Source: Halorubrum salipaludis
Lineage (GTDB): Archaea > Halobacteriota > Halobacteria > Halobacteriales > Haloferacaceae
DNA: 64,000 bases
NCBI RefSeq assembly: GCF_002286985.1
Contig: NZ_NSKC01000003.1
Coordinates: 1-64,000, forward strand
Reading direction: 5' to 3'
The notes under the pieces are model-generated. The model saw only the letters and a list, made by a program, of their open reading frames with translations. It had not been told where the DNA came from and ran no database searches. Positions 32,481 through 41,430 of this stretch are shown here, piece by piece (within the stretch, counting starts at the first letter, position 1; every line of letters begins with the position of its first letter). The position numbers were made by a program, and so were the translations under genes.

Positions 32481-34238
32481 CTACCGCTCCCGCGCCGCCG
32501 CGATCACGTCGCCGTCGTAGACCACGCCCCGCTCGCCGTCGACCGTCACCACGGTCCCGTCGGCCACGCTCTCGGGGAGGCGCGCGCCGGAGACCATCGG
32601 GACGCCGAGCTCGCGCGCGACCACGGCCGGGTATCCCGTCATCCCCTCGCGGGCGTCGACAATCCCGGCGAGCCCGTCCAGATCGCCCGTGAACTCGCCC
32701 TCGAAGTTCGGGCCGAGCGCGACGATCGACCCCTCGGGGACCTCGCTCAGGTCGCCGTCGGCGGTGCGGTACACCGGGGCCGCGACGCTGCCGGCGACGA
32801 CCGCCTTGCCGGTCACGAGCGTCTCGGCGGCGACGTGGACCTTGAGCGTGTTCGTCGTGTTCGTCCCCTCGAACTCGGTCAGCATGCCGGAGAGCACGAC
32901 GAGGGTGTCTCCCGACTCGGCCCCGCCGCGGTCGAGCGCGGCGTCGACCGCGTTGTCGAGGATCGTCTCCATGTCGTGGGCGTACTCGGTGAGGACGGGA
33001 CGGACGCCCCACGAGAGCGCGAGCTGTCGGCGGACGCGGTCGTTCGGGGTCGTCGCGACCACCGGGACGCCGGGGCGGAACATCGCCGTCTTGCGGGCCG
33101 TGAAGCCCGACTCGGAGACGGCGACCACGGTGGAGGCGCCGATGTCGCGCGCGAGGTAGCGCGCGGACCGGGCCAGCGCCTCGGTCCGCGAGCCCTCCGC
33201 CGCGGCCGGGACGCGCTGCTCGCGCGTCTCCGCGTACTCGTCGCTGGACTCGACCTCGCGGACGATGCGGTCCATCGTCTCCACGACGTTGACAGGGTCG
33301 TCGCCGATGGCGGTCTCGCCGGAGAGCATGACGGCGTCGGTCCCGTCGAGGACCGCGTTCGCCACGTCGGACGCCTCGGCGCGGGTCGGCCGCCGGGAGG
33401 AGACCATCGAGTCGAGCATCTCCGTCGCCGTGATGACGGGGACGCCCGCGTTGACGCACTTGCGGATGATCCGCTTTTGAATGACGGGCACGTCCTCCAG
33501 CGGGCACTCCACGCCGAGGTCGCCGCGGGCGACCATCACGCCGTCGGCGGCGTCGACGATGCCGTCGAGGTTCTCGACCGCGCCCGCGCGCTCGATCTTC
33601 GCGACGATCGGGATGTCGTCGGCGCCGCGCGCCTCGAGGGCGTCCGCGATCTGATAGACGTCGGCGGCGTCGCGAACGAAGGAGGCCGCGACGAAGTCGG
33701 CGTTCGCCCGCGCCGCGAGGTCGAGCTCGGCCTCGTCCTCGGCGGTGATGAGGTCCACGTCGATGGCGACGCCCGGGAGGTTGACGCCCTTCCGCGAGCT
33801 GAGCTTCCCGCCGGAGACGACGGTGGCGACCACCGACTCCCCGTCGACGCGCTCGACCCGACACTCGATCCGGCCGTCGTCGAGGAGGACGGTGTCGCCC
33901 GGTTCGGCGGCGCCGATCGAGTGGGTGAGGCCGACGCGCTCGGGCGTGGCGTCGTCGCCCTCGACGAACGTCACCTCGGACCCGGTCGCGAGCTGGATCG
34001 GCTCCTCCAGTTCGGCGGTGCGGACCTCCGGCCCCTTCAGGTCGACCATCACCGCGAGGGGGTCGTCGATCTCGTCGTCGACGGCGCGCGCGCGTTCGAT
34101 GACCTCCTCGCGGTGGGCCGTCGTCCCGTGGCTGGCGTTCAGCCGGACGACGGACATCCCCGCGTCGGCGAGGTCGCGGATCGCGTCCCGGTCGTCCGAC
34201 GCGGGACCGATCGTACAGACGATTTTGGCGTTTCGCAT
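32481..34238 (-). CDS. pyk: Pyruvate kinase
   Basis: A 585-residue glycolytic enzyme converting phosphoenolpyruvate and ADP to pyruvate and ATP. The barrel begins RNAKIVCTIGPASDDRD; metal and substrate residues lie in VRLNASHG, MVDLKGPEVRTAEL and the signature IPIVAKIERAGAVENLDGI. MVARGDLGVECP and TATEMLDSM follow. After the usual C-terminal domain there is an extra ~85-residue module (AREGMTGYPAVVARELGVPM) that resembles the swivelling domain of PEP-utilising enzymes. Such fusions are known in other pyruvate kinases. Start at MRNAKIV, as in the family. Confidence 0.94.
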   Translation of the reverse strand: MRNAKIVCTIGPASDDRDAIRDLADAGMSVVRLNASHGTTAHREEVIERARAVDDEIDDPLAVMVDLKGPEVRTAELEEPIQLATGSEVTFVEGDDATPERVGLTHSIGAAEPGDTVLLDDGRIECRVERVDGESVVATVVSGGKLSSRKGVNLPGVAIDVDLITAEDEAELDLAARANADFVAASFVRDAADVYQIADALEARGADDIPIVAKIERAGAVENLDGIVDAADGVMVARGDLGVECPLEDVPVIQKRIIRKCVNAGVPVITATEMLDSMVSSRRPTRAEASDVANAVLDGTDAVMLSGETAIGDDPVNVVETMDRIVREVESSDEYAETREQRVPAAAEGSRTEALARSARYLARDIGASTVVAVSESGFTARKTAMFRPGVPVVATTPNDRVRRQLALSWGVRPVLTEYAHDMETILDNAVDAALDRGGAESGDTLVVLSGMLTEFEGTNTTNTLKVHVAAETLVTGKAVVAGSVAAPVYRTADGDLSEVPEGSIVALGPNFEGEFTGDLDGLAGIVDAREGMTGYPAVVARELGVPMVSGARLPESVADGTVVTVDGERGVVYDGDVIAAARER

Positions 34239-34347
34239 GTCGCCGGATTCGGCGCAGGGGCGGAAAAAGCCACACGGTTGAGTCGCCACCGAGTGAACGT
34301 TCGTGATGGTTGCTCGGATCACCGACTGCGCTCCCGGAGCCGGCGGC

Positions 34348-34854
34348 TCAGGGCGTGAGCGCGACCGACAGCGCGAGGGCCGCGACGCCGAGGCCGAGGA
34401 ACAGCCGGTTCGCGCGGGGGTTCGCGGCCGGTGTCAGGTCGAAGGTGACGTGCCACGTCGAGAGGGGGCGGAACGGCCGGATCCCCATCGGCGTGATCGC
34501 GTCGGCGGCGACGTGCGAACAGAGCGAGAGCGTCGCGACGCCGCCGGCGAAGACCGGAGTCCACGCGGGGAGCGCGGATCCACCGCTCGCGAGGAGATTA
34601 ATCCCGCCCCTCGCGGGGAAGACGAGCCCGCCGGCGACGGCGACGACTGTTCCCGTTGCGACCACGAACCCGACCGTGTGCGTCGGGCCGCGGTGCGCGA
34701 CCGGCAGCCGGTGATCGAGGTCCGGGACCGTCGCGAACGCGACGGCGACCGCCGCGCCGAGGACCGCCAGTCCGGGCTCGCCGGCGACGCGGACCGCTGC
34801 CGCGACGGGCGCGTACGCGAGGAGCGCGATCCCGACGTGGCCCCGCCAGTACAT
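34348..34854 (-). CDS. Membrane-bound metal-dependent hydrolase family protein
   Basis: A 168-residue membrane protein (YdjM/LexA-binding type hydrolase family). The metal site residues appear as GHVGIALLAY, VPDLDHRLPVAHRGPTHT and SHVAADAITPMGIRPF, with His and Asp at the family positions. Four or five hydrophobic segments. The substrate is unknown. It stands between pyk and thi4. Confidence 0.8.
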   Translation of the reverse strand: MYWRGHVGIALLAYAPVAAAVRVAGEPGLAVLGAAVAVAFATVPDLDHRLPVAHRGPTHTVGFVVATGTVVAVAGGLVFPARGGINLLASGGSALPAWTPVFAGGVATLSLCSHVAADAITPMGIRPFRPLSTWHVTFDLTPAANPRANRLFLGLGVAALALSVALTP

Positions 34855-34950
34855 GGCCGACGCTCGGGGGATTTCGGTAATAAACCCGTCGAGGGAGGGA
34901 GAGCCGTCAGCGGGGGGTTCCGCCGTAGTCGGCGGTCGCGAGGGCTTCCT

Positions 34951-35886
34951 TCAGTCGTCGGCCGGCGCGGGCGCGCTCCCGGTCGACAGGCTCACGTCGG
35001 GGCCCTCGACGCCGAGCTCGTCGAGGGCGCTCTGGGCGGCCTTCTTGCCGGAGACGAGCATGGCGCCGAAGGTCGGCCCCATCCGCGGGAGGCCGTGGGC
35101 TGTCGCGACCGCCATGCCGGAGGCGATCAGGCCGTCGTGGACGACGCCGGTGTGCTCGACCACGGCGTCCTCGCTCTCGCCGACCCACATCGAGTCGTGG
35201 CCGGGCGAGTCGTGGCCGGGCGCGCCGTACTCGCCGTCGCCGGTCTGGTCCATCCCGGTGTTGTGCTCCTTCGCGTGCTCGATGCCGGGCGCCGAGAGGA
35301 CGCCGCGCTCGTCGAGCTTGCTGATCGCGACCGCGTCGTGGCCGGTCGCGTCGATGACGAGGTCGGACTCGACCGCGATGGGGTCGACGCAGGTGATCTC
35401 GCGGGGGAGCGCGTGGACGGGGGTCCAGTTCATCACGATCCCGCCGACGCGGTGGTCCTCGCGGACGACCAGGTCGGTGAACTCCGTCATGTTCTGGACG
35501 CGCGCGCCGGCGTCGCAGGCCGCCTTGATCAGCCCGGAACAGGCCTCCGGGCCGGCCGCGGTGTAGAGGCCGTCGACGTCCTCGACCGGCTCGTAGTCGA
35601 CGTCGAGGTCCTCGAGGATCTCCTGTGCAGGGTCGCGGACCGTCACCGTGTTCATCAGGAACCCGCCGAGCCAGAACCCGCCGCCGAGGTAGTTGTTCTT
35701 CTCGACGATCATCACCTTCACGCCGCGCTCGGCGAGCTCCTTCGCGGCCATCAGCCCGGACGGACCGCCGCCGAGGATGATCACTTCCGAATCGGTGAAC
35801 TCGAGGAATCCGTCGGTCCACTCGTTGCCGATCGCCTTCGTCACGTCGGTCTCGCTCACGTCGCTGAAGCCGTCGAATCCGTGCAT
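34951..35886 (-). CDS. thi4: Thiazole synthase Thi4
   Basis: A 311-residue enzyme making the thiazole moiety of thiamine from NAD and glycine. The dinucleotide motif is [20 protein letters not shown], followed by [14 protein letters not shown]. By hand alignment Cys166 (in [14 protein letters not shown]) occupies the sulfur-donor Cys position of the eukaryotic suicide enzymes, where methanogen enzymes have His. Haloferax Thi4 also has a conserved Cys here. The C-terminal [20 protein letters not shown] is normal. Start MHGFDGFSD fits the family and sits 3 nt downstream of two direct repeats. Confidence 0.93.
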   Translation of the reverse strand: MHGFDGFSDVSETDVTKAIGNEWTDGFLEFTDSEVIILGGGPSGLMAAKELAERGVKVMIVEKNNYLGGGFWLGGFLMNTVTVRDPAQEILEDLDVDYEPVEDVDGLYTAAGPEACSGLIKAACDAGARVQNMTEFTDLVVREDHRVGGIVMNWTPVHALPREITCVDPIAVESDLVIDATGHDAVAISKLDERGVLSAPGIEHAKEHNTGMDQTGDGEYGAPGHDSPGHDSMWVGESEDAVVEHTGVVHDGLIASGMAVATAHGLPRMGPTFGAMLVSGKKAAQSALDELGVEGPDVSLSTGSAPAPADD

Positions 35887-35889
35887 ACA

Positions 35890-35912
35890 ACCAAGTAGTA
35901 TTACCAAGTAGT
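35890..35912 (-). promoter_or_regulatory. Direct repeats at the thi4 promoter (candidate ThiR site)
   Basis: ACCAAGTAGT occurs at 35890-35899 and 35903-35912, 13 bp apart; on the thi4 strand it reads ACTACTTGGT twice. The nearer copy ends 3 nt before the start codon, so binding would cover the transcription start. A likely ThiR regulator is encoded at 62089. Confidence 0.55.
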
Positions 35913-36040
35913 GAAAGGCGTTGCGGTCGAGGTGGGAGAGCGGATACCGGCGGGAAAGCCTCTCTTCTCCGCGGCTCTCGTCGCTCTCGCGGCTCCCCGA
36001 CCGCTCGACACGAGAGAGTCGATGTCGCATTCTCGACCGA

Positions 36041-36296
36041 GACCACCGAAGCCCCAGCCGTGAGGCGGTCGCACGCTCGCTGTGCTCCTCGCTCGCTCGT
36101 TTCACTCGCTCCCAGCGGTGCTTGCGTCGCCTGCGACCGCCTCACGGCTGCCCCTTCGAGTCCCACCCCACACAGCACCGCACCTCACTCCTCCCCAGCC
36201 TCGTCGACCGGTCTCCGCTTCGCTCCGACCGGTCGACTCCCTCACGCGGCGCTGCTCGGCCGCGAAGCGGCCTCACAGGCGCGCGCCACCGCAACA
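36041..36296 (-). repeat. Structured intergenic element, copy 3 (-)
   Basis: Occupies the divergent gap between thi4 and rpl37ae. On the minus strand: TGCGGTGGCGCGCGCC; H1 with inner arms 36267-36272 and 36258-36263; H2 with 11-bp arms (36227-36237 and 36203-36213) and a 13-nt loop; GAGGCTGGGGAGG; GGGACTCGAAGGGGCAG; H3 with perfect 19-bp arms (36132-36150 and 36055-36073); GGCTGGGGCTTCGG. The TATA-like boxes found at the ends of other copies are missing, so this copy may be silent or eroded at its ends. Confidence 0.78.
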
Positions 36297-36431
36297 GCGA
36301 CAGTCAGTTCAGTCGGTTATGAGCGATCGTCGCTGTGTCGGGCGTCGCCGACGACGCCGGGTTCCCGCCGTCCCGGCCGACCGCCTCGACTCGTAGCCTT
36401 TTTACCCGCGCTGGCGGTAGACGCAGTCACT

Positions 36432-36698
36432 ATGGCTGAGGACAAGGCACGAAGCACCGGCAGCGCGGGCCGATTCGGCGCCCGCTACGGCCGGGTCTCC
36501 CGCAAGCGGGTCCAGGACATCGAAGAGGAGATGCAGAACGCGACCGTCGACGGCGACGACGTCAAGCGTAAGGGTACCGGCATCTGGGTCAACGAGGAGA
36601 CCGGCGAGACGTTCACCGGCGGCGCGTACCGCCCCGAGACGCCCGGCGGTCGCACCGTCCGCCGCTCCATCCGCGCCGCGCTCTCCGACGAGGAGTAA
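36432..36698 (+). CDS. rpl37ae: Ribosomal protein eL43 (L37Ae) without zinc ligands
   Basis: An 88-residue large-subunit protein. The family parts are intact: [18 protein letters not shown] at the N-terminus, GTGIW (residues 48-52) and [16 protein letters not shown]. The zinc ribbon that normally joins them is gone: residues 33-44 read [12 protein letters not shown] and 53-59 read VNEETGE, with no Cys in the whole protein. It still starts the usual cluster with Rpo12, Pcc1 and prefoldin. The start fits a TATA-like ctttttaccc ~30 nt upstream. Confidence 0.9.
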
Positions 36699-36702
36699 GG
36701 CG

Positions 36703-36837
36703 ATGAGCTACAAGTGCTCCCGCTGTAAGCGCGACGTCACCCTCGACGAGTACGGCGGCGTGCGCTGTCCGTACTGCGGCCACCGCGTCCTCCTGAAGGA
36801 GCGCGGCGGCGACGTGAAAGAAGTCAACGTCGAGTAG
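36703..36837 (+). CDS. rpoP: RNA polymerase subunit Rpo12 (RpoP)
   Basis: A 44-residue zinc-ribbon subunit of archaeal RNA polymerase, starting [20 protein letters not shown]. The two zinc pairs are complete: CSRC and CPYC (in [15 protein letters not shown]). It is too short for many gene callers. It starts 4 nt after the L37Ae stop and is followed by pcc1 18 nt later, the normal haloarchaeal order. Confidence 0.95.
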
Positions 36838-36855
36838 CCCGGGACGCCCTCGACC

Positions 36856-37119
36856 GTGACGGCGACCCGCGCACACGAAACGGTCCTCACGTTCTCCTAC
36901 CCCTCCGAGCGGCGCGCACGGCTCGTCGGCGACGCCCTCGAACCCGAGGTCGGCGAGATCGACGACGCCCGGTCCGCCGCGACGGTCTCCCGCGACGGCG
37001 ACGCGGTCCGCGTCCGGGTCGTCGCCGACGACCTCGTCGCCCTCCGCGCCGGGATCAACAGCTGGTCGCGGCTCGTCGAGGTCGCCGAGCGCGTCGGGGC
37101 AGCGGGCGGTCGGCAGTAG
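36856..37119 (+). CDS. pcc1: KEOPS complex subunit Pcc1
   Basis: An 87-residue protein starting at GTG. Pcc1 is the dimerisation subunit of KEOPS, which makes t6A in ANN-decoding tRNAs. Landmarks are [20 protein letters not shown], a central strand pair ([20 protein letters not shown]) and the C-terminal [12 protein letters not shown] helix. Position after rpoP supports the call. Confidence 0.88.
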   Translation: MTATRAHETVLTFSYPSERRARLVGDALEPEVGEIDDARSAATVSRDGDAVRVRVVADDLVALRAGINSWSRLVEVAERVGAAGGRQ

Positions 37120-37219
37120 CTCGACCGCCGTTTTCCTGCTTCTCCAGTGCTGTACCCGACGGATCGGTCGGCGGCGGAGAAGTCGGGGGTTTTTCCGTCC
37201 GGGCCGCCTCGTTGCGCCC

Positions 37220-37615
37220 ATGCAAGGGAACATGCCGCCCGAGGCACAGGAGAAGATCGAGGAGCTACAGGAGCTGCAGGAGACCGCACAGCAGGTCGCC
37301 GAGCAGAAGGAGCAGGCGCAGTCCGCGCTCAACGAGTCCAAGACGGCCCTCGACGCCCTCGAAGACGTCGACGAGGACGCCGGAATGTACCGCGAGATCG
37401 GCGAGGTCCTCGTCGAGACGGACTACGAGTCCGCCTACGACGACCTCGAGGACAAGGTCGACTCCCTCGAAGTCCGCGTCGAGCAGCTCGAGAAGCAGGA
37501 GGAGCGCGTGCAGGAGCAGTTCGACGACCTGCAGGGCGAGCTCCAGCAGATGCTCCAGGGCGGCGCCGGCGGCGGCCCGATGGGTCCGGGCGGTCCGGGC
37601 GCGGGCGGCGCGTAA
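37220..37615 (+). CDS. pfdB: Prefoldin subunit beta
   Basis: A 131-residue chaperone subunit. Two long coiled-coil helices flank a short beta hairpin: [20 protein letters not shown], then [20 protein letters not shown], then [21 protein letters not shown] Gly/Pro-rich tail ([14 protein letters not shown]) ends it. It hands unfolded proteins to the thermosome. The next gene starts 6 nt later. Confidence 0.93.
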   Translation: MQGNMPPEAQEKIEELQELQETAQQVAEQKEQAQSALNESKTALDALEDVDEDAGMYREIGEVLVETDYESAYDDLEDKVDSLEVRVEQLEKQEERVQEQFDDLQGELQQMLQGGAGGGPMGPGGPGAGGA

Positions 37616-37621
37616 GCGCCG

Positions 37622-37912
37622 ATGTCCGACGGATCGAGCGACGGATCGACAGCCGAGCCGACCGACGGGCCGACTGACGAACCCGCGGACGACGAGGTCG
37701 TCCGCACCGCCGCGGAGGCGGCCGAGGGCGTCGTGTTCGCCCACTACGACCAGTCGGCGGTGACCGACCTGGACGTGACGGTCACGTTCGAGGAGGGCGT
37801 CCTCGACGTCGACGTCTACCTGAACGCCCCCGACGACCCCGACCCGGACGCCGTCGCCCGCGAGGCGGCCGAGACCGCCGGCGAGGCGGTCGACGAGTTG
37901 TTCGAGGCGTAG
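37622..37912 (+). CDS. DUF3194 protein
   Basis: A 96-residue protein. A ~25-residue acidic Thr/Asp/Pro-rich leader precedes a small alpha/beta domain (AEAAEGVVFAHYDQSAVTDL, VTVTFEEGVLDVDVYLNAP, AREAAETAGEAVDELFEA). DUF3194 is regularly encoded directly after prefoldin beta in archaea, as here. The function is unknown. Confidence 0.8.
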   Translation: MSDGSSDGSTAEPTDGPTDEPADDEVVRTAAEAAEGVVFAHYDQSAVTDLDVTVTFEEGVLDVDVYLNAPDDPDPDAVAREAAETAGEAVDELFEA

Positions 37913-38084
37913 GGCGGCGCACCGCCTTTTCGGACCGCGGTGCTGATCGAGACGGAGAGCGACGCGTCTTCTCGGACCGCTGTGGCGGCCGAACCGGAGA
38001 GGGACGCGCACGTCGCCGGCGCGTTCGTCTCCGCGATCCGACCGATCGATGATTATTAATCATGCTGTTGTGTATTGGTACCGT

Positions 38085-38282
38085 ATGTCATCCAGCTACG
38101 GCGGCACGTCGGCCTTCGATCGGCTCCGCGCGCGGCTCGACGGGCAGTCGCACGCCTGCGAGGAGTGCGGGTTCGTCGACGAGGAAGGGTCGTGGGAGGC
38201 GGTGACGTCGGGCGCGACCGTCGAGTACCGCAGAGAGTGCCCGAGCTGCGGGACGGAACGCGTCCGGCGGTACCGGCTCTGA
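38085..38282 (+). CDS. HVO_0649-like zinc-finger microprotein
   Basis: A 65-residue protein, MSSSYGGTSAFDRLRARLDG at the N-terminus. It has two CxxC zinc pairs, CEEC and CPSC (ECPSCGTERVRRYRL). The whole length looks like the haloarchaeal HVO_0649-type zinc-finger family. The ATG is chosen over upstream in-frame codons because it begins the family's SSSYGG motif. The molecular role is unknown. Confidence 0.75.
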   Translation: MSSSYGGTSAFDRLRARLDGQSHACEECGFVDEEGSWEAVTSGATVEYRRECPSCGTERVRRYRL

Positions 38283-38364
38283 GGACGACGGATCCGACGG
38301 CGACCGACGGCTCCGACCGAGATACTGCGAACCGTTAACACCTACCGGTCCGTGGGGTACCGAC

Positions 38365-38790
38365 ATGTACGACGCGATCCTCTGTCCGACCGACGGGAGC
38401 GCCGGGAGCGACGCCGCGATCGAGCAGGCCTGCGATCTCGCCGCGCTGACGGGCGCGCGTATCCACGCGCTGTTCGTCGTCGACGAGGGGATCGCCGGGG
38501 CCGACGAGTGGGACCTGGTCGTCGAACGCGAGGAGGAGCGCGGCGAGCGCGCGCTCGACGCGGTGGTCGAGACGGCCGCGAACCGGGACGTGGAGGCCGA
38601 ACCCCACCTCCGGCGCGGTCGCCCCCACGAGGAGATCCTCGACGCCGCGGCCGACTACGGGGTCGACCTGATCGTGATGGGGACCCACGGCCGCACCGGG
38701 ATCGGGCGCTTCGTCACCGCGGGCTCGGTCGCCGAGCGGGTGGTGCGACACAGCGAGCTCCCGGTGTTGACGGCCCACATCGGCGAGTAA
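38365..38790 (+). CDS. Universal stress protein (UspA family)
   Basis: A 141-residue UspA-fold protein. It starts with the family strand MYDAILCPTDGSAGSDAAIE. The ATP-binding signature GTHGRTGIGRFVTAGSVAER is followed by HSELPVLT, so it is probably an ATP-binding Usp. Many paralogues exist in haloarchaea and specific roles are rarely known. Confidence 0.9.
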   Translation: MYDAILCPTDGSAGSDAAIEQACDLAALTGARIHALFVVDEGIAGADEWDLVVEREEERGERALDAVVETAANRDVEAEPHLRRGRPHEEILDAAADYGVDLIVMGTHGRTGIGRFVTAGSVAERVVRHSELPVLTAHIGE

Positions 38791-38817
38791 TAGCTGATCG
38801 GGAGGTTAGTCGCTCTC

Positions 38818-39372
38818 CTACGCCGACTCGCAGATCGCGACGAAGTTCTCGAACACTTCCTCGCCGCGCTCGGTGTGGGCGACCTCGGGGTGCCACTGGA
38901 CACCGTAGAGCCCCGCGTCGGCGTTCGACATCGCCTCCACGTCGCAGACGTCGGAGGTCGCGGTCCGGACGAACCCCTCGGGGACCTCGGTCACCTCGTC
39001 CGCGTGGGAGGCCCAGACGCGCGTCTCCGGCGCCAGCGACCCGACGAGGGGGTCCTCGTCGTCGACGATCTCCACGTCGACGTCGGCGTAGCCGCCGTAG
39101 TCGCCGCCGCCGACCGCGCCGCCGCGCTCGACCGCGATCAGCTGCATCCCGAGGCAGATCCCGAGCACGGGGACGTCCAGATCGAGGTACTCCGGCGCGT
39201 TGCCGACGCGGTCCATGTCGGGGCCGCCGGAGAGCACGATTCCGTCGGCGTCGAGCTCCGCGGGGGACGTGTCCGCCGAGACTATCTCGGTGTCGACGCC
39301 CACGTCGCGGAGCGCCCGCCGTTCGAGGTGGGTGAACTGGCCGTGGAGGTCGATGACGACGATCCGGGTCAT
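38818..39372 (-). CDS. guaAA: GMP synthase glutamine amidotransferase subunit A
   Basis: A 184-residue class I glutamine amidotransferase that supplies ammonia to the separate GMP synthase subunit B, as is usual in archaea. The nucleophile Cys is in PVLGICLGMQLIAVERGGAV; the His-Glu pair is in LYGVQWHPEVAHTERG. The start MTRIVVIDLHGQFTHL matches the family. Subunit B is not in the window. Confidence 0.92.
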   Translation of the reverse strand: MTRIVVIDLHGQFTHLERRALRDVGVDTEIVSADTSPAELDADGIVLSGGPDMDRVGNAPEYLDLDVPVLGICLGMQLIAVERGGAVGGGDYGGYADVDVEIVDDEDPLVGSLAPETRVWASHADEVTEVPEGFVRTATSDVCDVEAMSNADAGLYGVQWHPEVAHTERGEEVFENFVAICESA

Positions 39373-39495
39373 GGCTCCGGTTGGCGGCTCCCGCACAAAA
39401 ACGGCTCGGAACGGAGCGCAGTATCGTGGTGGTTTCGGACGTTATTGACTGTCGATGATCCACACATGCGGATCGATATGTGGAGCGCGCGCCGA

Positions 39496-40974
39496 TCAGA
39501 GGTCGAGCGGCCCGCTTTTCGTGAACTCCCGGAGCAGCACCGTCGCGTACGACCCGCTCGGGAGCGCGAACGCGAACCGCGGGTCGCCGTCCTCGAACGT
39601 CACGTCGAGGTCGGTTCGGAGGAGGATCGCGCGGCGGGTGCCCGACGAGTCGAATTCGCCCGGGAGCGCGAAGTCGCCGGGCTCGATCCCGGCGTCGTTG
39701 AGGACCTCTCGCTCGATCTCGCCGGGCTCGCCGTCGCCGAGCTCCGTCTCGGTGCCGACGAGGGGCGCCGTGACGAACGCCCGCCCGCGCTCGCAGTGGC
39801 GGGCGACGACGGAGACCCGGTCCTCGTCGACCCGCTGGAGCCGGTCCGTGTCGGGGGCGTACAGCTCGTCGGGCGCGTCGCCGTCGGCGAAACAGGCCAC
39901 GTCGCCGGCGACCGGGCGGTCGAACGGGAGCCCGCGGCGCAGGCGCTCGCTCACGATCCGGTTGAACAGGGACGACTGGGCGGCGTTGACGAAGAGCCGC
40001 TGGAGGTTCGAGGGGACCGCCTCCAGCGCGTGCCGCCAGTCGTCGCCGTCCGGCGGCGCGTCGGGGGCCACGTCGCGCTCGGCGAGCCGATGGACCATCG
40101 AGCGCTCGAACCGGAGCTTGCCCGGGATCGCGTCGAGGCAGGCCTCCCAGTCGCCGTCGCCGGTGCCGTCGGCGGCGGGGCCGGAGTCGTCGCCGGTCGC
40201 CTCGCTTCCCGTGTCAACCCCGAACGCGGCGTCCACCCGGTCGCGGGCGGCGCGGGTGTCGTCGGGTTCCGTCTCCGCGGGGTTGCCGGCGTAGAGCCGC
40301 ACCGCCTCGCGGAAGTCCCCGCGGACGACCGCGAGCCCGACGCGGTGGGTGACGGGCCGCCGGCTCCCGAAGCGCTGCTGGCCGAAGTAGTTGGGGACGC
40401 CCACGGTGGCTGCGTCGTCGCCGGCCGGACCACTGGCCGCCGAGTCTCCCCCGTCGCCGCCGAACGCCCGCAGATCGCTCACCGCGTCGGCGACGCGCTC
40501 GGGCGCCTCGCTCACTGCGTCGGCGACCCGGATCTCGAAGGCGTTGCCCGCCAGATCGCCGAACGAGAGCCCGCGGCCGGCGCGGCCGAGGGCCTCGATC
40601 TCCGCGCCGCGGATCTCGGGGAGCTCGTCGGGGTCGACCTCGCGCAGCGTGAACAGCTGAGTGGTGACGGCGCGCTTGTCCTTCGTCCCCGCCCACGAGA
40701 CGCGCTCGCGGCTGACCCCGAGGGCGTCGGAGATCCGCCGCGCGAAGTCGTTCGTGTCCCAGTCGCGGAGGGTGACGCGGACGACGAGCTCGGGGTAGCT
40801 CCCCGGGTCCGCGCCGAGCGGCTCCGGCTCGAACGCCTCCAGCTCCCGGACGCGGAAGTCCTCGGGCGACTCGCGGAGCCGGCCGCCGATCCCGTCGCCG
40901 TCGCTGACGTAGAAGTCGATCCCCGCGGCGCGCTCGGCCGGGTGCGCCTCGCGGAGGGGGCTCTCTGGCGCCAT
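39496..40974 (-). CDS. truD: tRNA pseudouridine synthase TruD
   Basis: A 492-residue enzyme making pseudouridine 13 in tRNA. The catalytic Asp lies in [19 protein letters not shown], and [14 protein letters not shown] is the second conserved region. A TRUD insertion domain follows (residues ~230-340), including a haloarchaeal acidic loop. It starts 1 nt after the pth2 stop, so the two form an operon, as in other haloarchaea. Confidence 0.93.
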   Translation of the reverse strand: MAPESPLREAHPAERAAGIDFYVSDGDGIGGRLRESPEDFRVRELEAFEPEPLGADPGSYPELVVRVTLRDWDTNDFARRISDALGVSRERVSWAGTKDKRAVTTQLFTLREVDPDELPEIRGAEIEALGRAGRGLSFGDLAGNAFEIRVADAVSEAPERVADAVSDLRAFGGDGGDSAASGPAGDDAATVGVPNYFGQQRFGSRRPVTHRVGLAVVRGDFREAVRLYAGNPAETEPDDTRAARDRVDAAFGVDTGSEATGDDSGPAADGTGDGDWEACLDAIPGKLRFERSMVHRLAERDVAPDAPPDGDDWRHALEAVPSNLQRLFVNAAQSSLFNRIVSERLRRGLPFDRPVAGDVACFADGDAPDELYAPDTDRLQRVDEDRVSVVARHCERGRAFVTAPLVGTETELGDGEPGEIEREVLNDAGIEPGDFALPGEFDSSGTRRAILLRTDLDVTFEDGDPRFAFALPSGSYATVLLREFTKSGPLDL

Positions 40975-41313
40975 TCAGTACAGCGAGAGGTCGCCGGTCA
41001 CGCGGTCGACGGTGTCGTCGCGGGCCGGTCCCACGGCGAGCGCGGTGACGGTCCCCGGCTCCAGCTGAGTGTGGCCGGCGTCGCGGACGATCGCGTACGG
41101 GATCCCCTCCTTGTCCGCCTTGTCCGCCAGCTCGAACAGCTGGCTCTCCGAGTCGCCCTTCAGCACGACCTTCTTCTGTCCCTCGCCCTGCCACTTCTTG
41201 CGGGCGCGCCGGCCGGCGTCTTGGTACGCGGACAGCGACGCGTGCGCGACCTGCGCGGCGAGCTTCCCCTCGCCCATCCCGATGTCGGTGCGGGCGACGA
41301 TGGCCTGTTTCAT
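40975..41313 (-). CDS. pth2: Peptidyl-tRNA hydrolase Pth2
   Basis: A 112-residue archaeal/eukaryotic type hydrolase that recycles stalled peptidyl-tRNA. The start [20 protein letters not shown] is the typical family N-terminus; catalytic Lys and Asp residues lie there and in [18 protein letters not shown]. Normal length, directly upstream of truD. Confidence 0.94.
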   Translation of the reverse strand: MKQAIVARTDIGMGEGKLAAQVAHASLSAYQDAGRRARKKWQGEGQKKVVLKGDSESQLFELADKADKEGIPYAIVRDAGHTQLEPGTVTALAVGPARDDTVDRVTGDLSLY

Positions 41314-41430
41314 GTCTCCGACCACCGCCGCCGCGGGTTTAGCGTTTGTCTCTCGTCCGCCGGTTCGCGGTCGGCGAGTGTCGAGACGGGCCGAAAACGG
41401 GTCCGCGACGGCGACGCCGCGATCGCGTCG

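Noticed and set aside
32086-34275. A 729-codon minus-strand frame covering pyruvate kinase in another frame
   Set aside because: Arg-rich shadow of pyk. Only its last 105 codons (from 32403) were kept as a separate small membrane protein.
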